A DNA stretch of 62,424 nt from Tychonema sp. LEGE 07203 (GTDB lineage: Bacteria; Cyanobacteriota; Cyanobacteriia; Cyanobacteriales; Microcoleaceae), in contig NZ_JADEXD010000011.1 of assembly GCF_015207285.1 (NCBI RefSeq), positions 1 through 62,424 of the forward strand, given 5' to 3'. Positions within the stretch are counted from its first letter, which is position 1, and each line of letters opens with the position of its first letter. The notes beneath the pieces were generated by a model, which had not been told where the DNA came from, did not search any database, and was given only the letters and a program-made list of their open reading frames with translations. Shown piece by piece: positions 8,752 through 17,514 of the stretch. The position numbers were made by a program, and so were the translations under genes.

Positions 8752-9819
8752 TTAACGCGATCCTGCTTGAAGTGCAGAATTTGCTATCCTAACAACTTCT
8801 GACTGCCTTCCATTTTTGAGACTTACTCGGTAAAGTACACCCAGCCTTTGCCACTCCACATAAGAAATGCAGTAATTACCGCAAGTTTGGAAATAAATTC
8901 CCCTCATTCCGCCCGCTAATTCAATGCTTCTGAAAGTATCCCTCGGCAATTGCGAAGGAGGCGAAAACGGTTCGTTTCTTTTAGCTTCGATTGTGCCGAA
9001 AGCACAGGCTCCCCCGCGACATCCTTTGCCTAAATATATTTCAACAATGTAACCGTGGGAGCCAGCTTGCACATCAAAATCAAGTTGCTCGGTGTCAGGT
9101 AAAGGAAGTATATTAGGAAGAAAAACAGGCACTCGCGTTTTGCCTTTGATTTGCTGAGAAATGTTACTTACCGGAAAACGAGTATTAGCTTGATTTGTAC
9201 CTGACTTATCAATAATTGGGGGAAATTTTTCGACAAAATTTTTCCACTGCAAAACTCTATTTTTAGTAACGTTCAAACTAGGAATTAAAAATCTTTCTAC
9301 AGCCAGAGAAGGGCGGCCGTTTTTTTGATTGAAGTTGCGGCGAATCGCTGTAGTTTGCGGTTTGCTCAACCCGTAAGTTGAGGCGATTTCGCGGGCGAGA
9401 TTGCAGCTAATTTTGAAGCGTCCCATCTCAATGTTGCCATTTTCGATTTCATAAGACCAATTGTAACCGGCCGAAGTGCGATCGCGATCGCACAAAAAAT
9501 GAGAAATCTCAAACATCTTGGCAATATGAACGTCGTACAACCGCAACTTGCGGCGACCGGCAGATTTTTTAGGTTGGCGGTCGGGTACAATAAATTGTAC
9601 GGATTGCCAGCCATCTTTAGAAGTATAATTAAACCAGCGAATTTCTGCGATCGAGGCTTCTGTCTTTGCTGCGGCTGAATAGGGTGTCAAAAGTGCGTTA
9701 GCGTTAGCGAAGCGATCCGAAGGAAAGCCCGCCCCTACGGGGGCTGCGCCAACGAAGAGGATTGTCAAAACAGCAACCTCACCAGCAAAAATCGCCCCAG
9801 ATAGCCATCTTCCCCTCAT
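8752..9819 (-). CDS. Secreted protein of unknown function (paralogue of 9965-10525)
   Basis: A 355-residue product with a hydrophobic N-terminal signal (SGAIFAGEVAVLTILFVGAA). Residues 22-42, just after the hydrophobic core, are encoded by a GC-rich dispersed repeat that recurs near 43780, so the repeat has been absorbed in frame. The C-terminal 130 residues align with the next gene: GKTRVPVFLP, CRGGACAFG, IELAGGMRGIYF, CGNYCISYVEW and SLKNGRQSE. Four cysteines in the shared domain (CxxxxCxFG and CGxYC) suggest disulfides in the periplasm. The N-terminal half is not shared. The family is not recognised. Confidence 0.7.
   Translation of the reverse strand: MRGRWLSGAIFAGEVAVLTILFVGAAPVGAGFPSDRFANANALLTPYSAAAKTEASIAEIRWFNYTSKDGWQSVQFIVPDRQPKKSAGRRKLRLYDVHIAKMFEISHFLCDRDRTSAGYNWSYEIENGNIEMGRFKISCNLAREIASTYGLSKPQTTAIRRNFNQKNGRPSLAVERFLIPSLNVTKNRVLQWKNFVEKFPPIIDKSGTNQANTRFPVSNISQQIKGKTRVPVFLPNILPLPDTEQLDFDVQAGSHGYIVEIYLGKGCRGGACAFGTIEAKRNEPFSPPSQLPRDTFRSIELAGGMRGIYFQTCGNYCISYVEWQRLGVLYRVSLKNGRQSEVVRIANSALQAGSR
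9694..9768. repeat. GC-rich dispersed repeat inside a signal-peptide region
   Basis: The stretch contains GTTAGCGTTAGCGAAGCG and CCCGCCCCTACGGGGGCTGC. The second part matches 43781-43812 in reverse orientation. It is translated in frame in the gene at 8752-9819. Related AGCG-rich small inserts occur near 30388-30440 and at 58541-58564. Confidence 0.7.
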
Positions 9820-9964
9820 CCTAACTTCCCTCTAAATAAATAAGCATAAAAAACCATATTACATTCTTGTAGCGGCGGTTGTCCGTTAACATTTACCGTA
9901 CAATAAACGTAAGGTGCAACCGCGCACCCTACATAATTAGTTTCTGCATTCCATCCTGCAAAAC

Positions 9965-10525
9965 TTAACGATTTCCCGCTAAAATAGCAGAATTTGCTAT
10001 GAAAGTTAAATCCGATTCCCGTCCATTTTTAATTGATACAGTATACATAAATCCCAGCTTCTTCCACTCAATTGATGCTGTACAGTAAGCCCCGCAACCG
10101 TTATGAAAAACTCCTGTGACTCCCCCGGCAAGTTTAACATTTTTTAAAGTCTTAGTTACCCCTTCTACTTCCGTAGAAAATTCACCGCCTTTTTGAGCTC
10201 GAACTTCCCCAAAACTACAAGCTCCCGCACCTTGGCAATCTGCTGTATACTCCATAGAAATAGTATAGCTGTCTGCTGTCGCTTGGCTTTGATAGTAAAG
10301 CTTCTGCGAAATAGGCAGCCGAGTCGGAATCAAAATTGGCACTTGTGTTTTGCCTTTTAATTTTGCCAAAATTTGACTTACCGGCACAGCAGTACCCACT
10401 ACAGCCACAGATTTTGTTTCCGGCAACTGCTGCGACAATTCGCACGCACCAAAAACTCGCGATACAGGTACTAAAGCAGTCAATACACAGGCAGAAGCCG
10501 CCAAAACTAATAATTTCTTGTTCAC
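9965..10525 (-). CDS. Secreted protein of unknown function (short paralogue)
   Basis: A 186-residue product with a clear signal peptide (KKLLVLAASACVLTALVP, cleavage near VFGA). The mature part matches the C-terminal domain of the downstream gene, with conserved GKTQVPILIPTRLP, CQGAGACSFG, LAGGVTGVFHNGC, CGAYCTASIEWKKLG and SIKNGRESD. The four cysteines are conserved between the two proteins. The genes lie in tandem on the minus strand, 145 bases apart, and probably arose by duplication. No enzyme motif is seen; a periplasmic binding or structural role is possible. Confidence 0.75.
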   Translation of the reverse strand: MNKKLLVLAASACVLTALVPVSRVFGACELSQQLPETKSVAVVGTAVPVSQILAKLKGKTQVPILIPTRLPISQKLYYQSQATADSYTISMEYTADCQGAGACSFGEVRAQKGGEFSTEVEGVTKTLKNVKLAGGVTGVFHNGCGAYCTASIEWKKLGFMYTVSIKNGRESDLTFIANSAILAGNR

Positions 10526-10714
10526 TATTTTTTTCTACATTTTGAAACAGTCAATTTTTGCGCCAGAGCGCATTCGCCTATTTACAACGATACTCCAAAA
10601 TACAAAAAATACAAACGGAATTCAGGAAAAAAATAGTTTAATTTTTGTTTACAAAATCCCTAAAATATAGATTTACCGATAAAATAAAGAAGGCGACAAA
10701 ATTAGGAGTCGAAC

Positions 10715-11800
10715 GTGGAACTGCAAGAGTATTTACGCCAGCACGGATTGGAAACTTTGTGCAAAACTTATCATATCAAACTTACCCGCCACCGCCAATA
10801 CCCCAATCTAGTCTGTTTGAAATACTCGCAGATAGAATCTCCCTTGGGCGAAAAAATAGTCCAGCAGTGCCGGGGTATTATTTTAGATGAGTCTCAAGAT
10901 TGGCAGATTGTTTCTTATCCTTACGACAAATTTTTTAACTACGGAGAAATTCACGCCGCTGCAATTGATTGGAACACTGCCAAGGTTTACGAAAAATTAG
11001 ACGGTTCTTTGACTGTACTGTATTTTTATCAAGGAGAATGGAGAGTTCAATCTAGCGGCACTCCCGACGCAGCGGGCGAAGTTAACGGTTTTGGATTCAG
11101 CTTTGCCGAACTGTTTTGGAAAGTCTGGCAAGAGTTGGGATATCAATTGCCTGTTGAAACCGATTATTGTTTTATCTTTGAGTTGATGACACCTTACAAT
11201 AGAATAGTTGTTCAACAAGCCAAAAATCAAATCGCCCTCCACGGAGTTCGCAATACTCAAACTCTCCTGGAAATAGAGCCGAGTTTTTGGTCCCAAAAAT
11301 ACGGCTGGGAATTAGTCGCATCCTATCCTTTAACTAGCTGGAAAGAAGTCATCGAAGCAGCCCAAAATTTAGATCCGATGGATTCGGAAGGGTATATTAT
11401 TTGCGATGGTGACTTCAACAAAGTTAAAGTCAAGTCTCCCCAGTATGTCGCGATTTCCCATCTGCGCGAAGGATTTTCTACCCGCCGGATGATCGAAATT
11501 ATTTTGACTAATGAAGGAGAAGAGTTTTTAGCTTATTTTCCAGAGTGGAGTGAGTTGTACAAACAAGTTAAGGATAAATATGAATTGTTAGTTCAAGAAA
11601 TCGAGGAAGTTTACCGACAACACGAACATATCGAAGTGCAGAAAGATTTTGCCTTAGCTGTGAAACATTTGCCTTATTCGGGGATTTTGTTTTCTTTGCG
11701 CGGTCGCAGAGTTGCGGGCGTGAAAGAAGCTCTGCGCGATGTTACAATTAATAAGATAGAGGAGTTGTTAGGTTTGGATTACATCCATTTAGGATTGTGA
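10715..11800 (+). CDS. RNA ligase, T4 Rnl1-like
   Basis: A 361-residue ATP-dependent nucleic-acid ligase of the covalent nucleotidyltransferase superfamily. The adenylated lysine is in VYEKLDGSLTVLYF (motif I, KxDGS, about residue 92). Motif III/IIIa is represented by FIFELMTPYNRIVV, motif IV by SEGYIIC and motif V by KVKVKSPQY. The arrangement resembles phage T4 RNA ligase 1 (family RNA_lig_T4_1), which seals 5'-phosphate and 3'-OH RNA ends. The start is GTG at 10715 with TAGGAG six bases upstream. The next gene is a polynucleotide kinase/phosphatase, the partner needed to make such ends. About six bases after its stop begins a degenerate CAGTTGTCAGTTG array. Confidence 0.88.
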   Translation: MELQEYLRQHGLETLCKTYHIKLTRHRQYPNLVCLKYSQIESPLGEKIVQQCRGIILDESQDWQIVSYPYDKFFNYGEIHAAAIDWNTAKVYEKLDGSLTVLYFYQGEWRVQSSGTPDAAGEVNGFGFSFAELFWKVWQELGYQLPVETDYCFIFELMTPYNRIVVQQAKNQIALHGVRNTQTLLEIEPSFWSQKYGWELVASYPLTSWKEVIEAAQNLDPMDSEGYIICDGDFNKVKVKSPQYVAISHLREGFSTRRMIEIILTNEGEEFLAYFPEWSELYKQVKDKYELLVQEIEEVYRQHEHIEVQKDFALAVKHLPYSGILFSLRGRRVAGVKEALRDVTINKIEELLGLDYIHLGL

Positions 11801-11883
11801 AGAAGATGTCAGTAGTCAGTTGCCAGTTGTCAGTTGTTAACAGTCATTCCTAACAAATTACCAAGTACCCATTACGCATTACT

Positions 11884-12732
11884 ATGAAAAGAGTTATTGT
11901 ACTTGTTGGTTTACCTGCTTCGGGAAAATCTCAATTTGCGCGAGAATTGCTGCTGTCTGAACCTGCCAGATGGGTGCGTACTAATAAAGATTTACTGCGA
12001 GAAATGGCTCACGCTTCCCATTGGTCGCCGGCGAATGAAAAGTTTATTTTGGAGTTGAGAGATACGATTATTTTGAGGGCTTTGGAAAGCGGCAAGCACG
12101 TGATTGTTGACGATACTAATTTTGGGCCTCACATCGAGCATATCAAACAGTTGGTCAAGGGGAAAGCTATCGTAGAAGTTAATGATTCTTTCTTGCAAGT
12201 TCCGGTGGAGGAATGTATTAAACGGGATTTGAAAAGGCTGAATTCTGTGGGGAAAGATGTGATTTTGAAGATGTACAATAAGTATGTGCGGGTTCCCGTT
12301 GCGCCGCCGGAATATAACCCGGATTTGCCGGATGCAATTATGGTGGATATGGACGGTACGCTGGCGCTTCTGAACGGTAGAAATCCTTTTGATGCTACCA
12401 CGTGCGATCGCGATTTACCGAATCAGCCTGTTTTAGATACCGTCCGCAAGTGGCAAACCAGCGCTAATATTATTGTAGTGTCGGGAAGAACCGATGACTG
12501 TCAGCCTCAAACTGAACAATGGTTGCAGCAGTATGAGGTGAATTATCACAGTCTTTATATGCGGAAAACTGGGGATATGAGGAAGGATGCGATTATGAAG
12601 GAGGAAATCTATCAGCAGCATATTGCAGGGCAATATAATGTTAAGTTTGTGCTGGACGATCGCCAGCAAGTTGTTGATATGTGGCGGTCGTTAGGATTGA
12701 CTGTTTTTCAAGTTGATGAAGGGGATTTTTGA
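11884..12732 (+). CDS. Polynucleotide kinase/3'-phosphatase, T4 Pnkp-like
   Basis: A 282-residue two-domain enzyme. The N-terminal P-loop kinase has VLVGLPASGKSQFAREL (Walker A), VRTNKDLLREM and VIVDDTNF. The C-terminal HAD phosphatase begins at about residue 150 with MVDMDGTLALLNGRNPFD (DxDGT nucleophile) and continues with VVSGRTD and KFVLDDRQQVVDMWR. This is the domain order of T4 Pnkp, which removes 2',3'-cyclic or 3'-phosphate and phosphorylates 5'-OH. With the ligase 83 bases upstream it forms an end-healing and sealing pair. Both catalytic motifs are intact. Confidence 0.9.
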   Translation: MKRVIVLVGLPASGKSQFARELLLSEPARWVRTNKDLLREMAHASHWSPANEKFILELRDTIILRALESGKHVIVDDTNFGPHIEHIKQLVKGKAIVEVNDSFLQVPVEECIKRDLKRLNSVGKDVILKMYNKYVRVPVAPPEYNPDLPDAIMVDMDGTLALLNGRNPFDATTCDRDLPNQPVLDTVRKWQTSANIIVVSGRTDDCQPQTEQWLQQYEVNYHSLYMRKTGDMRKDAIMKEEIYQQHIAGQYNVKFVLDDRQQVVDMWRSLGLTVFQVDEGDF

Positions 12733-12803
12733 CGTAGGGTTTGTTTGGGCGATCGCCCAACCCCTAATGCTACAATCAAAGTAACATCACAAAAAAATTT
12801 GTT

Positions 12804-13394
12804 ATGATATCCATTCCCCAAGCACCCCCAAAAATGACCGTTGAGGAATATCTCGAATGGGAAGCTCAACAAGAGATTCGCCACGAATATGTCAACGGCG
12901 AAGTTTTTGCCATGACAGGCAGTACAATTCCTCATAACGATCTGGCACTTAACTTTTACACTGCATTGCGCCCGCATCTGCGTTCCAGAGGCTGTCGGAT
13001 GAACGTGTCAGATGTGAAATTGCAAGTCAGTTTTCAAAGCCGTTACTACTACCCTGATGTGATAGTCAGTTGCGATCCAGAAGACATTAATTCGCGCAAT
13101 TTCATTCAGAATCCTAAAATCATTGTGGAAGTTCTTTCCCCCAGTACAAGTGCTAAAGATCGGGATGAAAAATTCACTTGTTACCTGAAAATTCCGACTT
13201 TGCAAGAGTATATCTTGATTGATTCACAAAAGATTTTTGTTGAGCGTTACTGTCGGGGAGAGGGGAGAATGTGGCTGTACTATTCTTACACTGCTGGGGA
13301 GATTATCACTTTATCAAGTATTGGGTTTGATTTGCCGATCGCACTTTTGTATGAAGGCGTTGTATTTGAAACAGAAACAGAAACAGAAGCGTAA
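12804..13394 (+). CDS. Uma2 family (DUF820) predicted nuclease-fold protein
   Basis: A 196-residue protein with the Uma2 signature: MTVEEYLEWEAQQEIRHEYV at the N-terminus, YYPDVIVSC and IIVEVLSPST in the core, with Asp and Glu at the positions of the PD-(D/E)XK active site. DREKF-type DRDEKFTCYL follows. The family is greatly expanded in filamentous cyanobacteria and its cellular role is unknown. The C-terminus is a short repeat (TETETEA) from GAAACA repeats. A related but divergent copy lies at 29322-29885. Confidence 0.9.
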   Translation: MISIPQAPPKMTVEEYLEWEAQQEIRHEYVNGEVFAMTGSTIPHNDLALNFYTALRPHLRSRGCRMNVSDVKLQVSFQSRYYYPDVIVSCDPEDINSRNFIQNPKIIVEVLSPSTSAKDRDEKFTCYLKIPTLQEYILIDSQKIFVERYCRGEGRMWLYYSYTAGEIITLSSIGFDLPIALLYEGVVFETETETEA

Positions 13395-13636
13395 AAACAC
13401 ACATTTTATGGCAACTAGATCGCGAACAGGCAAGATGCCTGTTCCACAGAGAGTGAATTTTATTTTGTGGTGGGCTTCGACGCCGCCCATAAAAGCCGAT
13501 AATGAACAGGAAAGGATCGCAAATTAAATATTTTACACAAGTTTGTGGGACGGGCGGAACGCCCATCCCACAAGAAATATCAAATTGTAAGTTATTTAAT
13601 TCTCATTCCTAAGATGCCTGTTCCACAATTATTTAT
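13395..13636. repeat. Palindromic intergenic repeats
   Basis: GAACAGGCAAGATGCCTGTTCC at about 13424-13445 and GTGGGACGGGC paired with GCCCATCCCAC at 13543-13573 form hairpins. The first recurs at about 51702-51722, and half of it at 13613. The second hairpin lies between two convergent genes and could help to end transcription, though it lacks a T-run. Confidence 0.6.
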
Positions 13637-15178
13637 CTATCGCGTCCAAGCCAACCATTTATTGAACAAATTTTTCACAAACGGCGTTAACCGAGTGCGA
13701 TTGTAAGCATCTCCGGCTTTGCGAATAGCTTCCGCTTGTGTCGGATACGGGTGAATTACGCTAGCAATTTTCCCCAAACCAATATTGTTAACCATTGCTA
13801 AAGTAATTGTATTAATCATCTCGCCGGCGTGTCGCGCGACAATCGTTGCACCTAATATTTTGTCGCTGCCTTTCTTGACGTTAATTTTCACAAATCCTTC
13901 CTCTTCACCGTCAATAATTGCCCGATCGACTTTATCGAAAGGAATCAAAAATGTATCGACATCAATTCCTTGGGCTTGAATTTCGCGATCGCCCGTGCCG
14001 ACGCGCGCAATTTCCGGATCTGTATAAGTACACCAAGGTATTGTCAAAGCGCTGAGCTTTTTGCGCCCGAAAAATAGAGTATTTTGAATCACCATTCTCG
14101 CGGCAAAATCAGCGGCGTGAGTAAATTTATATTTCATGCAAATGTCCCCAGCGGCATAAATGCGGGGATTAGTAGTTTGCAAATTGTCATTGACAAATAC
14201 GCCGATTTGTGTATCGTATTCAACGCCGACAGCCTCCAGATTCAATCCTTCCACGTTGGGCGATCGTCCCACACTCACAATAATTTGATCTACTATTACC
14301 GATGCTTCCTGGTTGTGCGATTGATAATAAATTACTTTGCCTAAATTTGTTTGCTCAACCCGCTCTATTTGAGATTCAAGTATTAATTGAATTCCTTCGC
14401 GCAGAAAAGCCTGCTGCACAATTGTTGCAGCATCCGCATCTTCCTTATCTAAAATATGAGCATTTTTGTGCAGCAACACTACTTCCGAACCCAGCCTGCG
14501 AAAGGCTTGAGCCAATTCGCAGCCGATCGCCCCAGCGCCAATTACGGCCAAACGCTGAGGTCTTTCTGTGAGGTTAAATACGGTTTCATTTGTCAGATAT
14601 CCAGCTTCCTGCAAACCGGGGATTTGGGGTTGTCGCGCCCTTGCACCTGTGGCAATTACTGCTTTTTTAAAGTGCAGAGTTTGACCGGCAACTTCTATGG
14701 TAGAATTGCTAGTGAAACTACCGGAACCTAAAAAAACATCTACTCCTAATTTGTGCTGGTAGCGTTCAACTGAATCAACATCGCTGATTTCCGATCTGAT
14801 CCGGCGCATCCGTTCCATGACTGCGGGAAAATCCACTTCTGGATTGTTAGAAACATTAACACCAAATTCGCTCGCATTCCAGATATCGCCGACAGCGCGC
14901 GAGGATCTAATTAAACTTTTTGAAGGTACGCAACCGACATTCAAACAATCGCCACCCATCAAATGTTTTTCAATTAATGCAACTTTGGCACCCAAACCAG
15001 CCGCCCCGGCTGCGACAATTAATCCGGCGGGCCCCGCGCCAATTACTACTAAATTGTAACTGCTAGCTGGCTGGGGATTCACCCAATCTGACGGATGCAA
15101 ATAGGAGACTAATTTTTGGTTGTATTCGTCCATCGGGGGGACGGTTACGCGATCGGCTTTTGACTGCGACACGAGCAA
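13637..15178 (-). CDS. FAD-dependent disulfide oxidoreductase (mercuric reductase-like)
   Basis: A 513-residue class I pyridine-nucleotide-disulfide oxidoreductase, related to dihydrolipoamide dehydrogenase and MerA. It has an N-terminal FAD-binding VVIGAGPAGLIVAAGAAGLG (from about residue 47), the redox pair in GGDCLNVGCVPSKSL, the NAD(P)-binding AVIGAGAIGCELAQ and a C-terminal dimerisation domain with HPYPTQAEAIRKAGD. There is no N-terminal heavy-metal domain and no vicinal C-terminal Cys pair, so mercury reduction is unlikely. Start is TTG at 15178, 5 bases after AGGAG. The TVP38-like gene ends 10 bases upstream, so the two form an operon, a common pairing in cyanobacteria. Confidence 0.88.
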   Translation of the reverse strand: MLVSQSKADRVTVPPMDEYNQKLVSYLHPSDWVNPQPASSYNLVVIGAGPAGLIVAAGAAGLGAKVALIEKHLMGGDCLNVGCVPSKSLIRSSRAVGDIWNASEFGVNVSNNPEVDFPAVMERMRRIRSEISDVDSVERYQHKLGVDVFLGSGSFTSNSTIEVAGQTLHFKKAVIATGARARQPQIPGLQEAGYLTNETVFNLTERPQRLAVIGAGAIGCELAQAFRRLGSEVVLLHKNAHILDKEDADAATIVQQAFLREGIQLILESQIERVEQTNLGKVIYYQSHNQEASVIVDQIIVSVGRSPNVEGLNLEAVGVEYDTQIGVFVNDNLQTTNPRIYAAGDICMKYKFTHAADFAARMVIQNTLFFGRKKLSALTIPWCTYTDPEIARVGTGDREIQAQGIDVDTFLIPFDKVDRAIIDGEEEGFVKINVKKGSDKILGATIVARHAGEMINTITLAMVNNIGLGKIASVIHPYPTQAEAIRKAGDAYNRTRLTPFVKNLFNKWLAWTR

Positions 15179-15188
15179 ATTCTCCTAA

Positions 15189-15920
15189 TTAAACACTTTC
15201 ATTCAAAGCTTGGCGAGCAATCCGGGTGATACAGACAGTAACGGCGACAGTCGCTATAAAACTGATGATATTGATCGACCATTTTACTGCGAAATCTTGG
15301 GGATGAGCAGACCCAGTTTCTGCGCCTACCGCCGCTAAATCTCCCACCAATGAACCTGAGTAAACATACAGAATAGTTCCCGGTATCATGCCGAAGGAAC
15401 CTAGGATATAGTCTTGTAAAGAAACTTGGGTAATTCCTAAAGCGTAATTCAATAAATTAAAAGGAAATAAAGGGCAAAGACGAGTCAGAAATACTATTTT
15501 TAATCCTTCTTGAGAAATTGCGCGATCGAGTGCTTGGAACTTGGGATGACTTTCCATGTATCTTAACACGCGATCGCGCGACAAGTATCGCCCGATCAGG
15601 AAAGCAAAGGTAGCGCCTAAAGTTGAGGCGACAAACACGTAGATTGAACCCCACCACAGGCCAAACAGCGCCCCTCCTCCCAAGGTCAGCACGGAACCAG
15701 GTATAAATAGTATAGTAGCTAAGTTGTAGGTAGCGATGAAAGCGACTGGGCCCCACCAGCCTAAGTCCTGGATCTGGACTAACGCAGTTCTTAGCAGTTG
15801 TTGAAGGTAGGGAGATTTAGTTGCTAGAATTAAGAGGGGGATGAAAAGGGCGATCGACAAAAACCAGAATTTTTGTTTGAATTTATTATGGGAATAATTG
15901 GGATTTTGTTCTGGTGGCAT
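15189..15920 (-). CDS. TVP38/TMEM64 family membrane protein
   Basis: A 243-residue integral membrane protein of the DedA-related SNARE-associated/VTT family. Hydrophobic segments are visible at about residues 17-33, 57-78, 83-108, 170-190 and 215-235. The diagnostic VTT region reads FIPGSVLTLGGGALFG...GSIYVFVASTLGATFAFLIGRY, with FLTRLCPLFPFNLLNYALG further on. The family is linked to membrane-lipid handling. It is the first gene of a two-gene operon with the downstream oxidoreductase, which suggests a redox-linked membrane function that has not been defined. Confidence 0.9.
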   Translation of the reverse strand: MPPEQNPNYSHNKFKQKFWFLSIALFIPLLILATKSPYLQQLLRTALVQIQDLGWWGPVAFIATYNLATILFIPGSVLTLGGGALFGLWWGSIYVFVASTLGATFAFLIGRYLSRDRVLRYMESHPKFQALDRAISQEGLKIVFLTRLCPLFPFNLLNYALGITQVSLQDYILGSFGMIPGTILYVYSGSLVGDLAAVGAETGSAHPQDFAVKWSINIISFIATVAVTVCITRIARQALNESV

Positions 15921-15974
15921 AATTCAATCGTAAATAGTTATTTGTATTATATTAGAGATAGAGCATTTTTTTTG

Positions 15975-16003
15975 AACCGCAGAGGGCGCAGAGGGCGCAG
16001 AGA
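15975..16003. repeat. CAGAGGGCG short tandem repeat
   Basis: AACCGCAGAGGGCGCAGAGG-type sequence, a repeat common in cyanobacterial intergenic DNA. Related stretches (CTCTGCGTTCTCTGCGG) lie at about 18168-18203, 22178-22203 and 27621-27640. Confidence 0.6.
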
Positions 16004-16090
16004 AAGATATCAGAGAATGAGAGGTTATTCGCTCGGTGATTATTTGCAGATTTAAGTTATTGTTACAACTCACTCTAATATAGACAGGCT

Positions 16091-17116
16091 ATGCCAGCAA
16101 AATTGCAACTCCCAATTCCTGAATATTTCGAGGCAAAAAAAGTAGGCGAAGTTTGGCGCGTTCCCTATCAAGAACGGGCTTGTCAAGCGAAGAGTTGGGC
16201 GAAACAGCACGAAATTCCGCCCGCCGCCAGGGACACAAACCGCATTTGTTTGTTGATAATCGATGCTCAAAATACTTTTTGTTTGCCGGATTTTGAACTG
16301 TTTGTCGGCGGGCGTTCCGGTAGCGGTGCCGTAGACGACAACCTGCGCTTGTGCGAGTTCATTTACCGCAATTTAAACTCAATTACCACTATTGCGCCGA
16401 CAATGGATACCCATACGGCGATGCAAATTTTTCATCCAATTTTTTGGATAAATGATGCAGGCGAACATCCCCTCCCAGCCGCCACATTAATTACTTTGGA
16501 AGATGTGCAGCAAGGTATTTGGAAAGTTAATCCAGCCGTCGCCGACAGCATCAGCGGTGGCAATTTTTCGGCACTGGAAAAACACGCTCTCCACTACGTG
16601 CAGAAACTCAGCGATGACGGCAAATTTCCCTTGACCATTTGGCCCTATCATTCAATGTTAGGCGGCATCGGACACGCCTTGGTTTCTGCCGTGGAAGAAG
16701 CTATATTTTTTCACAGCATCGCCCGCGAAAGTCAAGCACTTTTTGAAATCAAAGGCGGGAATCCGTTAACAGAAAACTATTCTGTTTTGCGGCCGGAAGT
16801 TTTAGACGGGCCGGATGGGGTTTCTATTGCTCAAAAAAATGCTGACTTGATCGATAAGTTGCTCGGTTTTGATGCGGTAATTATTGCGGGACAAGCAAAA
16901 AGTCACTGCGTTGCTTGGACGATTGATGATTTGCTGGCGGAAATTTTGGCGCGAGATTCGGAGTTGGCAAAGAAGGTTTATTTGCTGGAAGATTGCACTT
17001 CGCCGGTGGTTGTTCCTGGTGTTGTTGATTTTACCGAAGCAGCAGAAGCGGCTTTTCAAAGATTTGCAGAAGCGGGCATGAATGTGGTTAAATCTACTCA
17101 GTTTGAGCTAGAATAA
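16091..17116 (+). CDS. Isochorismatase/nicotinamidase-like cysteine hydrolase
   Basis: A 341-residue protein of the isochorismatase-like superfamily. The catalytic Asp is in CLLIIDAQNTFCLPDF, a conserved region follows at TTIAPTMDTHTAMQIFHP, and the nucleophilic Cys is in IIAGQAKSHCVAWTIDD. At 341 residues it is longer than typical nicotinamidases (about 200). It has an N-terminal extension of about 50 residues and an inserted middle section (HSMLGGIGHALVSAVEEAIFFH). The substrate is unknown; an amide or related bond in a small molecule is expected. It lies 20 bases upstream of the DUF433 gene but probably is functionally separate. Confidence 0.82.
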   Translation: MPAKLQLPIPEYFEAKKVGEVWRVPYQERACQAKSWAKQHEIPPAARDTNRICLLIIDAQNTFCLPDFELFVGGRSGSGAVDDNLRLCEFIYRNLNSITTIAPTMDTHTAMQIFHPIFWINDAGEHPLPAATLITLEDVQQGIWKVNPAVADSISGGNFSALEKHALHYVQKLSDDGKFPLTIWPYHSMLGGIGHALVSAVEEAIFFHSIARESQALFEIKGGNPLTENYSVLRPEVLDGPDGVSIAQKNADLIDKLLGFDAVIIAGQAKSHCVAWTIDDLLAEILARDSELAKKVYLLEDCTSPVVVPGVVDFTEAAEAAFQRFAEAGMNVVKSTQFELE

Positions 17117-17136
17117 ACATAAGTTAGCAACAGGCT

Positions 17137-17514
17137 ATGACTATGAGTTTAGTATCTAATGAGCCGTCGGTTATCCGTACAGAGCGTGGGTTGACGATCG
17201 CAGGTACGCGCATCACTCTGTACGACGTGATGGACTATGTAATCGCCCAGTATCCGCCTAAGTTCATTCGTTCCCTGTTTGATTTGACAGAGGATCAAAT
17301 TAATGCAGCCCTCTCCTACATAGATACACATCGGGCAGAAGTTGACGCAGAATACCAAGTTGTTCTTAAGGAGACTGAGGAACTTCGGCAATATTACGAA
17401 GAACAAAATCGCGATCGTGTTGCCCGCATTGCTACCCTGCCACCACCACCGGGGTTGGAAGCTGCTTGGGAAAAGCTTCAAGCCTCGAAGGCGCGTCACC
17501 AACTTCACTCATGA
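17137..17514 (+). CDS. DUF433 domain protein (putative antitoxin)
   Basis: A 125-residue protein with a DUF433 domain in its first 65 residues: IAGTRITLYDVMDYV, FIRSLFDLTEDQINAALSYIDTHRAEVDAEY. DUF433 proteins have a winged-helix DNA-binding fold and are commonly encoded beside PIN-like DUF5615 proteins as antitoxins. The stop codon overlaps the next gene's start (ATGA), which indicates translational coupling. The second half is charged and probably contacts the partner. ATG at 17137 or 17143 could start it. Confidence 0.85.
   Translation: MTMSLVSNEPSVIRTERGLTIAGTRITLYDVMDYVIAQYPPKFIRSLFDLTEDQINAALSYIDTHRAEVDAEYQVVLKETEELRQYYEEQNRDRVARIATLPPPPGLEAAWEKLQASKARHQLHS

Noticed and set aside
13637-15178. 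Mercuric reductase as a specific function
   Set aside because: The redox Cys pair is general to the superfamily and the extra C-terminal Cys pair and the MerA N-terminal domain are missing.
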